From an uncultured Sulfurovum sp. (GTDB taxonomy: Bacteria > Campylobacterota > Campylobacteria > Campylobacterales > Sulfurovaceae): 5,004 nt of DNA. Location: positions 1-5,004 of the forward strand of contig CACVAR010000228.1 in NCBI GenBank assembly GCA_902727905.1. The letters run 5' to 3'. Shown here in pieces: positions 1-5,004 of the stretch. The position numbers and the translations under genes are program-made. Every line of letters begins with the position of its first letter. The first letter of the stretch is position 1. The notes under the pieces were generated by a model. That model ran no database searches, had not been told where the DNA came from, and worked only from the letters and a program-made list of their open reading frames with translations.

Positions 1-855
1 CCAATCTATTCCTTCTGATTTAGCTGGATAATCTTCTTTATCTAACAATGAAGCTTCATCAATCTGTTTAACTTTCACATCATAAGAGGGTAAAACCAAT
101 TCATAAACTTTTTCATTTAAAGGATTAAAAGCTTTTAACACACGTTTGTCTATTCCAAAGTTTTCCTTAGCAGAGATAGCATAGTGCCACTCTAGTGAGG
201 AAGTTGAACCGTTTGAAGTATGAAAAGTTTTAAATTTTGGATTTTGAGTAAACAGCTTATAGTTTTCACTATCTTTTAGCAATTTAAAAGGAGAGATATA
301 ACCTTTACCTTTTAGGAGTACATTCAAATTAACAGGATCATAAGCTTCTGTACTTTTCCTATCTAGTTTTGCTGTTAAAGTAAAATCTCCAACTAAATCA
401 GTACCTTTAGGAATGGCTTTGACTTCCAAACTCAGTGGCATTACCTCTACTTTTATATCCTTTTTTTGTAGCCCCTTAACATTGTCACGATCACCAGAGA
501 TAGAATAAGCTACTTTATCATCATCTGTAATGGACTTTCTCATCTCAAACTCTAATAAAACTTGACCTGATTTTTTAGGATAAATTAAATAGAGATACTC
601 ATGACGTAAATCATGATACTTTTCACGTTCCTTAAAGCCTACTTGATGAAATTCATAATTAGAGGATGCTTTTAAAGAGAACTGAAAAAGCATTACTTTT
701 GACTGGTCAACCTGTGTTAAGTTAACCTCTAAAAATACTGCTTCTTTTTCATAAGGGGTATTATTTGAAAGATGTAAATTATACTCTACATCATTAGCAT
801 AGAGTAGATTAATAATAAAAAAGAGTGTAAGAAATAAAAACTTTATAATTGGCAT
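1..855 (-). CDS. BatD-like aerotolerance protein, N-terminal part (3' end outside window)
   Basis: This open frame of 285 codons runs from ATG at 855 to the left edge without a stop, so only the N-terminal part is present. Residues 1-20 form a signal peptide (K5, a hydrophobic core, then LLYA before NDVEY), so the product is exported, with likely cleavage after A20. The rest is beta-rich with immunoglobulin-like spacing. The stretch around residues 150-190 (PKGTDLVGDFTLTAKLD, then PVNLNVLLKGKGYI) resembles the repeated beta-sandwich of BatD (oxygen tolerance) proteins. BatD family members are usually membrane-anchored by a C-terminal helix, which would lie outside this window. They act with the VWA-domain proteins BatA/BatB and a MoxR ATPase in the cell envelope, and their exact role is unsettled. 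No bat partner lies upstream: the neighbour is a helicase ending 24 bp away. Family assignment is by motif recognition only; another secreted Ig-like protein is the alternative. Confidence 0.72.
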   Translation of the reverse strand, partial: MPIIKFLFLTLFFIINLLYANDVEYNLHLSNNTPYEKEAVFLEVNLTQVDQSKVMLFQFSLKASSNYEFHQVGFKEREKYHDLRHEYLYLIYPKKSGQVLLEFEMRKSITDDDKVAYSISGDRDNVKGLQKKDIKVEVMPLSLEVKAIPKGTDLVGDFTLTAKLDRKSTEAYDPVNLNVLLKGKGYISPFKLLKDSENYKLFTQNPKFKTFHTSNGSTSSLEWHYAISAKENFGIDKRVLKAFNPLNEKVYELVLPSYDVKVKQIDEASLLDKEDYPAKSEGIDW

Positions 856-860
856 AAAGT

Positions 861-866
861 ATTATA
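861..866 (-). promoter_or_regulatory. -10 box (TATAAT) of the BatD-like gene
   Basis: A perfect TATAAT on the minus strand ends five bases before the ATG at 855, preceded by a T-run typical of sigma-70 promoters in Campylobacterota. There is no recognisable TTGACA at the usual distance. Normal spacing would put the transcript start at or next to the start codon, so the mRNA would be almost leaderless. No Shine-Dalgarno sequence is visible in the 24 bp gap. Confidence 0.5.
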
Positions 867-870
867 ACCT

Positions 871-897
871 AAAAAAATATTATGCTCTAAAGAGCAT
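871..897 (-). terminator. Likely intrinsic terminator of the helicase gene
   Basis: On the minus strand, ATGCTC (897-892) pairs perfectly with GAGCAT (887-882) around a four-base loop; the arms can also be read as 7 bp around a 2-base loop. The hairpin is followed by AATA and seven consecutive T (877-871). The stem lies in the last codons of the helicase and touches the first base of its stop codon. The stem is short and only half GC, so efficiency may be partial. The plus strand lacks a T-tract after the hairpin, so the signal is directional and fits the helicase transcript. Confidence 0.6.
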
Positions 898-2595
898 GGT
901 AGCCCTTATGTCATCATAAGAGATTTCCCCATTTAAAGCTTCATAAATGGGTTTCATCCTTAAGTTTCCATCATCAGAAAAGTTTTCCATATTTTGCTCT
1001 TCTTCTAAAAGTAGCACAACTTTTTCAATGGCTTCCATAGGTAAATTTCTCGGCTTATATTTACTTAAATCAATACTCACATCTTCTTTTTTTAAAGTCG
1101 AAAAATGATTCATAATCGTAGCAACCGTTACGCCTCTAGCTTTTGCTATCTGCTTAATACTATCACAACTCTCCATAAGTGCTTTTGTTTTTAAATGCGT
1201 TGGAATATCTGAAGAGACAGAAGACTTACCAGCACGTAATAACTTCTTTTCATTTTCTATCTCTACAAAGTTGGTCAATCCCCCTAAACCTTTTATATAA
1301 TTCATCTGAGCCTTTTCAAGTTCATCTTCACTATAAGTACTTAGCTCTTCAGCTGCTTTGACTGAAGCTTTTTTAATCGGTTCATCAATTCTTAATATAA
1401 GTGGATCAACTCTTAAAGCCATTTCATTTAAGCCCAAAAGCTTTAAACCTTCTATGTTTTTAATCCGAGACAATGCCACATAACCTTGCCCCACTTCAAA
1501 AGTTTGTGACAAATCAACTTGTGCAGCATCAAGTGTCATACCTTGTGACTTATGTATGGTAATCGCCCATGCTAAGCGTAAAGGGACTTGTGAAACAGTA
1601 GCAACACTTTCACCTTTGTCATTTTCAAGTGTCCAATCTTCAGCCAATACCCGTATCTTTTGACCTGTAGAGGTTTTAACAATGGGAATATCTCCTTCAA
1701 AACCCATAACCGTACCCGTTGTTCCATTTACATAAAACTTTTCAGGATTATTTTTTATGAAGATAACCATAGCCCCCTTTTTAAGTGTCAACTCTTCTAG
1801 TACTAACGAGGTCTTAAAAATTTTCTCTATGTTTTTTGCTGAACCTTTTGAGCTGTATTTAAAAACTTGTGGCTTCCCCTTTAAGTTGGATAACTCCTCA
1901 AGATTGATTCTATCTACATCTACATTATGTGTATAAAGTTTTGTTACCGTAGTTTTCTCAGCCAATTCTGTATGAAAACATAAGTCTAAAGTACTTTTAG
2001 ATTTGTCTGACACTTCTCCTGAACGTATGTCATCAAGAACTTCTATGAGTCGGTCATCATCTTGACGAAACTTCTCTTGTAAATAACAGCTCTTCAATTC
2101 CAAAGATTTCCATACTGGAGCTTGCCAAGCAAAACGTTTCTCTTTAAACTCTTTACTCACTGGTGGTAACTGAAAAAAATCACCTGAAATAACGACTTGT
2201 ACACCACCAAAAGGCTCAGGACTATTTTTAAATGCTCTCAATACCTTGTCCATTGACGTAAAAATTTCTGGAGAGACCATTGAGACCTCATCAATAATAA
2301 GCACTTTTAGTTTTGCAAAACGACTTTTAAGATAAGACTTTTCCAATAAAAACTCAACGTAACCATTATCTACTACAGTATCACGAATACCCAAAGCAAA
2401 AAATGAGTGAATCGTCTGTCCTTTCAGGTGTGAAGCTGCAATACCTGTAGGAGCCACAATGGTTGGATGAATTCGTCGCTCTTTTAAATACTGAATATAT
2501 TGTCGTAAAAGATAAGTCTTTCCTGTACCAGCTGAACCAGTAATAAAAACATTTTTCCCAGATTTTAGTATGTCAAGTGCTGTAGTTTGTTTCAT
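880..2595 (-). CDS. PIF1/RecD-like SF1B DNA helicase with C-terminal RecQ-type HTH domain
   Basis: This is a 571-residue, complete ATP-dependent DNA helicase of the PIF1-like family, which unwinds DNA 5' to 3' and in studied members resolves G-quadruplexes and stalled forks. Walker A GSAGTGKT is at 20-27, motif Ia APTGIAA at 48-54, Walker B IDEVSM at 101-106, motif III SGDFFQLPPV at 137-146, and a conserved FRQ with its arginine finger candidate R177. The block at 342-385 (AWAITIHKSQGMTLD, then GQGYVALSRIKNIEGL) holds the last helicase motifs and the PIF1/RecD signature. Residues 271-320 look like the SH3-like insert. Residues about 465-560 resemble the HTH_40 module at the C-terminus of RecQ/YpbB proteins (IKQIAKARGVTVATIMNHF), probably a DNA-binding or substrate-targeting extension. 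All catalytic residues are present. It is probably transcribed alone: it has its own promoter and a terminator at its stop codon. The ATG at 2595 fits because the Walker A begins 20 residues later, as is usual. Confidence 0.93.
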   Translation of the reverse strand: MKQTTALDILKSGKNVFITGSAGTGKTYLLRQYIQYLKERRIHPTIVAPTGIAASHLKGQTIHSFFALGIRDTVVDNGYVEFLLEKSYLKSRFAKLKVLIIDEVSMVSPEIFTSMDKVLRAFKNSPEPFGGVQVVISGDFFQLPPVSKEFKEKRFAWQAPVWKSLELKSCYLQEKFRQDDDRLIEVLDDIRSGEVSDKSKSTLDLCFHTELAEKTTVTKLYTHNVDVDRINLEELSNLKGKPQVFKYSSKGSAKNIEKIFKTSLVLEELTLKKGAMVIFIKNNPEKFYVNGTTGTVMGFEGDIPIVKTSTGQKIRVLAEDWTLENDKGESVATVSQVPLRLAWAITIHKSQGMTLDAAQVDLSQTFEVGQGYVALSRIKNIEGLKLLGLNEMALRVDPLILRIDEPIKKASVKAAEELSTYSEDELEKAQMNYIKGLGGLTNFVEIENEKKLLRAGKSSVSSDIPTHLKTKALMESCDSIKQIAKARGVTVATIMNHFSTLKKEDVSIDLSKYKPRNLPMEAIEKVVLLLEEEQNMENFSDDGNLRMKPIYEALNGEISYDDIRATMLFRA

Positions 2596-2613
2596 AAAAG
2601 TATTTTAACATGA

Positions 2614-2642
2614 ATTATTTTTTTTGATTGAATATATGTCAA
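2614..2642 (-). promoter_or_regulatory. Sigma-70 promoter of the helicase gene
   Basis: On the minus strand a perfect -35 TTGACA (2642-2637) is followed after 17 bp by AATAAT (2619-2614), a one-mismatch -10. The predicted start is near 2607, giving a leader of about 12 bases. It sits wholly in the 51 bp gap behind the stop codon of the DOMON-like gene. A second -10-like TAAAAT at 2607-2602 lies six bases before ATG and could start a leaderless transcript. No clear Shine-Dalgarno is present. Confidence 0.55.
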
Positions 2643-2646
2643 ATTG

Positions 2647-3162
2647 TCATGTAATTTTTAGAAAGTTACTTCTATGATGAAAATCAGGAACATCTTTTTC
2701 ATGTTTAACTGACCAAAAAGTTCGCTCATTCTCTTTTGTTAAAAGTATACTTGCAACATTGTAAAGATTAAACTGCTCTAAACACAACTCTTCTAGCTCT
2801 AATTCCAAACAAATTTGAAATTGATTTTCTTGTTTATTTATTCTTATTGTAGGTTCAGACAAAACCTGAACTTCTTGAACATCAGCACGATAGCTAGACA
2901 AATGGTAAAGATTCCAAGCTAAAGAGGAAGAGAAGTTTAACTCATAATAATCTTCATTCTCGCTGTTAGCAAGAAACAATTCAAAACAAGTTGTTCGCCA
3001 AAGTTCATTCGCTCTTTGTCTGTTTTTTGTTTCTTCAAAAGAATATTCAGCCAATACACCTTGAAGTGTAAAGCTTAGGGAAACACTCTTTTTCTTTATT
3101 TCTAAATGAGAATTGACCATCATCTTGCTACTGTAGGCATACGATTTAAGATTATTTTTCAT
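2647..3162 (-). CDS. Stand-alone DOMON-like domain protein, function unknown
   Basis: This 171-residue protein has no signal peptide or membrane segment, so it is probably cytoplasmic. It matches the pattern of the DOMON_murB-like group: ELWRTTCFELFLA early in the domain, then a YYELNFSSS strand, an SYR motif, and the ending FWSVKHEKDVPDFHH about ten residues before the C-terminus. DOMON domains are beta-sandwiches that in other families bind haem or sugars. In this bacterial subgroup the ligand is unknown, and the name comes from copies found near or fused to MurB. No murB is visible here, so no cell-wall role can be inferred from context. The frame could start at GTG 3168, two codons earlier, but a TATAAT at 3174-3169 would place the transcript start at about the ATG, so ATG 3162 is preferred. 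The gene is divergent from the TAXI gene and followed by the helicase after a 51 bp gap. Confidence 0.78.
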   Translation of the reverse strand: MKNNLKSYAYSSKMMVNSHLEIKKKSVSLSFTLQGVLAEYSFEETKNRQRANELWRTTCFELFLANSENEDYYELNFSSSLAWNLYHLSSYRADVQEVQVLSEPTIRINKQENQFQICLELELEELCLEQFNLYNVASILLTKENERTFWSVKHEKDVPDFHHRSNFLKIT

Positions 3163-3168
3163 AAGCAC

Positions 3169-3174
3169 ATTATA
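3169..3174 (-). promoter_or_regulatory. -10 box (TATAAT) of the DOMON-like gene
   Basis: A perfect TATAAT on the minus strand is separated from the ATG at 3162 by exactly six bases, which puts the expected +1 on the A of the ATG. No good -35 element or Shine-Dalgarno is seen. It is one half of a divergent promoter region shared with the TAXI gene. Confidence 0.5.
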
Positions 3175-3213
3175 CCCTATGGGAAAACCATTTATCTTTT
3201 TTGTATTCTTAGT

Positions 3214-3219
3214 TATAAT
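3214..3219 (+). promoter_or_regulatory. -10 box (TATAAT) of the TAXI-type gene
   Basis: A perfect TATAAT on the plus strand follows a T-rich stretch (3191-3210) rather than a real -35 hexamer, the usual look of housekeeping promoters in Campylobacterota. The expected start near 3226 gives a leader of about 20 bases before ATG 3246. The leader contains GGGG (3234-3237) but no proper AGGAG, so the ribosome binding site is weak. Confidence 0.55.
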
Positions 3220-3245
3220 CCTTTAAAAAAACTGGGGTTTTATGT

Positions 3246-4520
3246 ATGAATGATTTTTTTAAGATATGGCTACCTCTTATTCTTCTTATTATTTTAAGCT
3301 TTTTTTTAACTTACCTTTTTAGTACACACAAAGCTAAGAATGAAATCACCATTGCAACAGGACGTGAGAATGGTGCTTACTACAACTATGCCCTCCAATA
3401 CCAAAAACTTCTCGAAAAAGAGCGTGTAAAACTAAACATCGTTACCACAGCTGGTTCCATTGAAGCACTGCAACTTTTAAAAGATAAAAAAGTGGATTTA
3501 GCTTTTCTTCAAGGAGGGACAATTGATCAAAAATCAAAAGAGGGACTGCATTCTCTAGCGAGTATCTACTATGAACCCGTATGGATTTTTTACAAAGGAG
3601 AAACGCTAAGCTATCTCAATGAACTCAAAAACAAACAAATATCCATTGGGGAAAAAGGAAGTGGTGTTCACCCCATCGCTTTAGAATTGCTTGAGCTTAA
3701 TGGCATTAAGCGTAAAGGTTCAAACATTCATACTTTAAGTACGAAAGAGAGTATCCAAAAACTAAAAAACAATGAGATTGATCTCTTCTTTAGCATCTCA
3801 TCAGCCAATTCACTAACCATCAAAAACTTACTCTCTGATACAAGTATTAAACTCATGCATTTAAAACGTGCCAAAGCTTATCGACAAAACCTGCTTTACT
3901 ATAAGGTTTTAACACTCAGTGAAGGAGGTATTAATCTTAAAGAAAACATCCCCTCACAAAATACCCAACTCTTAGCCAAAACAGCTTTTTTAGCTGCCAA
4001 TGGTGATATCCCTGAGCGACTTGAACGGCTTCTTTTACGTAAGGCAAAAGAGATTCATTCCAAACAAGGAGTTTTTGAAGAGACCAATGAGTTCCCCAAC
4101 CAAGAGAACCTAGAGATTCCCATTGGAAAAGATGCCAAGCGTTACCTAGAACATGGTGACTCTTTTTTAGAGAAAATCTTTCCCTACCATATTGCCCAAC
4201 AAATTGACCGTTTTAAACTGCTTATTATTCCCATTTTAACCCTACTCATTCCTTTTGCCAAAGGAGCATTACCTCTTTTCAAATGGACAATAAGACGAAA
4301 AATTTATAAATGGTACAAAAAGGTAGCCATGTTAGACAAAGGCATTTGCACACTAAGTAGAAAAGAGCTTATGGAAAACAAAGAGTCATTAGAACAACTG
4401 CTCATTCAAGTCAAAGAAGAGACCGATGTCCCTCTCTCTTACATGAATGAATACTATAACCTTATGTTACATATAGATATGATTATTTCACAAATACAAA
4501 AGAGGATTGAAAAATTATAA
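3246..4520 (+). CDS. Membrane-anchored TAXI-family solute-binding protein with cytoplasmic tail
   Basis: This 424-residue protein has a TAXI/NMT1-like periplasmic binding domain. In canonical TRAP-TAXI systems this domain captures small organic acids or amino acids for a membrane permease. Residues 8-26 form an uncleaved-looking hydrophobic anchor without a clear cleavage or lipobox site. The binding fold starts at EITIATGRENGAYYNYA (33-49), continues with TTAGSIEALQLL (67-78) and VDLAFLQGG (83-91), and includes GSGVHPIALELLELNGI (138-154), all family hallmarks. A second helix lies at about 324-345, followed by a basic stretch (WTIRRKIYKWYKK) and a mostly helical tail to 424, predicted to be cytoplasmic by the positive-inside rule. 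Typical secreted TAXI receptors are about 320 residues and lack this tail. No DctQ/DctM-type permease gene is adjacent, so the protein may act as a sensor or tethered binding module rather than a transport subunit; that is inference. The ATG at 3246 is chosen because it opens directly into the anchor; an ATG at 3242 is blocked by an early stop. Confidence 0.85.
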   Translation: MNDFFKIWLPLILLIILSFFLTYLFSTHKAKNEITIATGRENGAYYNYALQYQKLLEKERVKLNIVTTAGSIEALQLLKDKKVDLAFLQGGTIDQKSKEGLHSLASIYYEPVWIFYKGETLSYLNELKNKQISIGEKGSGVHPIALELLELNGIKRKGSNIHTLSTKESIQKLKNNEIDLFFSISSANSLTIKNLLSDTSIKLMHLKRAKAYRQNLLYYKVLTLSEGGINLKENIPSQNTQLLAKTAFLAANGDIPERLERLLLRKAKEIHSKQGVFEETNEFPNQENLEIPIGKDAKRYLEHGDSFLEKIFPYHIAQQIDRFKLLIIPILTLLIPFAKGALPLFKWTIRRKIYKWYKKVAMLDKGICTLSRKELMENKESLEQLLIQVKEETDVPLSYMNEYYNLMLHIDMIISQIQKRIEKL

Positions 4521-4856
4521 TTGTAAAACACTATTGACCCTAGCAACAGAGTCACCTTTATGTAATGAGAGTCTTACTACAGATTTTTCAGTAGCTAGTA
4601 ACTCATGCATCTTATTCCCTTCTAAAGAGATAACATCTCCTTGATTTAAGGTAAGCACTTTTTCTCCAACAGAAAACTCTATGCTCCCTATAACCGTCAT
4701 AACAGAAATAGGAAATTTGCTTTTATGCTCTTTCATAATCTGTCCCTCTTTAAACGCTATACGTATCTCTTTGGTAAAATCATTGTCAATTAAAGGGTTT
4801 ATGAGTACATGCTCATCTGAAAATTCTAAATCGTTTAAAAATGATGCTAACTGCAT
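4515..4856 (-). CDS. Small single-domain cupin protein
   Basis: This 113-residue protein has the size and strand pattern of a one-domain RmlC-like cupin. Cupin motif 1 is seen as G38 to about F61 (EHKSKFPISVMTVIGSIEF) and motif 2 as G73 to H84 (GDVISLEGNKMH). Of the usual metal ligands only H44 and H84 are present: the second histidine of the HxH pair is K46 and the glutamate is missing. It may therefore bind metal weakly, or act as a ligand-binding or non-enzymatic cupin. There is no signal peptide, so it is cytoplasmic. The start is well supported by AGGAG six bases before ATG 4856. Upstream lies an FNR-type site in activating position, so expression probably rises under low oxygen or nitrogen-oxide stress. 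The 3' end overlaps the TAXI gene convergently by 6 bp. The substrate is unknown. Confidence 0.85.
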   Translation of the reverse strand: MQLASFLNDLEFSDEHVLINPLIDNDFTKEIRIAFKEGQIMKEHKSKFPISVMTVIGSIEFSVGEKVLTLNQGDVISLEGNKMHELLATEKSVVRLSLHKGDSVARVNSVLQL

Positions 4857-4862
4857 TGGGAA

Positions 4863-4867
4863 CTCCT
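4863..4867 (-). promoter_or_regulatory. Ribosome binding site of the cupin gene
   Basis: AGGAG on the minus strand, six bases before the ATG at 4856. It is the only strong Shine-Dalgarno in the window and fixes the cupin start. Confidence 0.8.
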
Positions 4868-4883
4868 ATTATTTATATAAAAT

Positions 4884-4889
4884 ATTTTA
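4884..4889 (-). promoter_or_regulatory. -10 box (TAAAAT) of the cupin promoter
   Basis: TAAAAT on the minus strand is one mismatch from TATAAT. It predicts a transcript start at about 4877 and a 21-base leader that contains the AGGAG. No -35 hexamer is needed if the upstream palindrome is bound by an activator: the hexamer lies at -12 to -7 when the palindrome centre is set at -41.5. Confidence 0.6.
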
Positions 4890-4911
4890 ACAAAGGATTG
4901 TGAATTAATAA

Positions 4912-4925
4912 TTGATAATTATCAA
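4912..4925. promoter_or_regulatory. FNR/CRP-family operator (TTGAT-N4-ATCAA)
   Basis: A perfect 14 bp palindrome, TTGATAATTATCAA, matches the FNR consensus TTGAT-N4-ATCAA at every fixed position. Its centre (4918.5) lies 41.5 bp upstream of the start predicted from the TAAAAT box, the standard class II activator position. It resembles the core of a Fur box (GATAAT/ATTATC), but the longer Fur consensus is poorly matched around it. The regulator in this organism is unknown: an FNR-like oxygen sensor or a haem-type NO-responsive relative are both possible. Confidence 0.65.
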
Positions 4926-4935
4926 CTAAAGCATA

Positions 4936-5004
4936 CTATTTTTCAGAAATGATTGGTACAAACTTAGGACCAACCACACAAGGAAACTCTTTTACAACAA
5001 GTCT
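4936..5004 (-). CDS. C-terminal fragment of an unrecognised gene (5' part outside window)
   Basis: The minus strand is open from the right edge to TAG at 4938-4936, giving 22 residues that end KFVPIISEK. The composition (LVVKEFPCVVGP) looks like an ordinary soluble protein end, but the piece is too short to assign a family. It lies 79 bp upstream of the cupin in the same direction, with the FNR-type palindrome beginning 10 bp past its stop. The opposite strand is also open here from an ATG at 4949, but it lacks a ribosome binding site and a promoter, so the minus reading is preferred. Confidence 0.5.
   Translation of the reverse strand, partial: RLVVKEFPCVVGPKFVPIISEK

Noticed and set aside
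1179..1361. Plus-strand 60-codon open frame
   Set aside because: It lies entirely inside the well-supported helicase on the other strand, lacks a ribosome binding site and resembles no protein; it is a shadow frame.
2628..2642. TTGA-N7-TCAA inverted repeat in the helicase promoter as a second FNR site
   Set aside because: The half-sites are 7 rather than 6 bases apart and the outer T/A positions of the FNR consensus are not met; the stretch is better explained by the TTGACA -35 box.
3175..3183. CCCTATGGG mini-palindrome in the divergent promoter region as an operator
   Set aside because: Only three paired bases per arm and no extension into the flanks; too short to support a binding site.
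4681..4890. Plus-strand 69-codon open frame
   Set aside because: It runs antisense through the cupin gene, whose motifs and Shine-Dalgarno are convincing, and has no promoter of its own.
4905..4925. Fur box before the cupin gene
   Set aside because: Only the inner GATAAT/ATTATC core fits; the flanking repeat of the 19 bp Fur consensus is mostly mismatched, whereas the FNR consensus and spacing fit exactly.
4949..5004. Plus-strand gene start (ATG at 4949) running off the right edge
   Set aside because: No ribosome binding site or -10 box precedes it, and the minus strand gives a more protein-like reading ending in a stop just before the palindrome.

Overview
This AT-rich window reads like a chromosome segment of a Campylobacterota-type bacterium (Sulfurimonas, Sulfurovum or Arcobacter-like). 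That placement is an inference from base composition, the TATAAT-dominated promoters with poor -35 boxes, and the set of protein families. No phylogenetic test was possible. The window holds six genes or gene fragments packed tightly, with no RNA gene, mobile element, CRISPR array or gene-free stretch over 100 bases.

Layout: 1-855 (minus) is the N-terminal 285 residues of a secreted BatD-like aerotolerance protein that runs off the left edge. 880-2595 (minus) is a complete PIF1/RecD-like superfamily 1B helicase with a C-terminal RecQ-type helix-turn-helix. 2647-3162 (minus) is a stand-alone DOMON-like protein of unknown function. A divergent promoter region of about 83 bp follows. 3246-4520 (plus) is a membrane-anchored TAXI-type solute-binding protein with a second transmembrane helix and a cytoplasmic tail. 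4515-4856 (minus) is a small cupin that overlaps the TAXI gene tail to tail by 6 bp. 4936-5004 (minus) is the last 22 codons of an unrecognised gene entering from the right.

The genes do not form one obvious pathway. Each appears to have its own promoter. The clearest regulatory signal lies in front of the cupin: a perfect TTGAT-N4-ATCAA palindrome at 4912-4925, placed exactly where an FNR/CRP-family activator sits at a class II promoter, followed by a TAAAAT -10 box and a good Shine-Dalgarno. This suggests oxygen- or nitrogen-oxide-responsive expression. The helicase stop codon is embedded in a likely intrinsic terminator, and the BatD promoter begins immediately behind it, so the two neighbouring genes are probably separate transcription units. 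The three large minus-strand genes (BatD, helicase, DOMON) all carry a -10-like hexamer only 5-6 bases before ATG and lack a clear ribosome binding site, which raises the possibility of leaderless or near-leaderless mRNAs.

No previously undescribed multi-gene system is evident. The most interesting individual items are the FNR-type promoter, the orphan TAXI protein with a cytoplasmic extension, and the -10/ATG spacing pattern.
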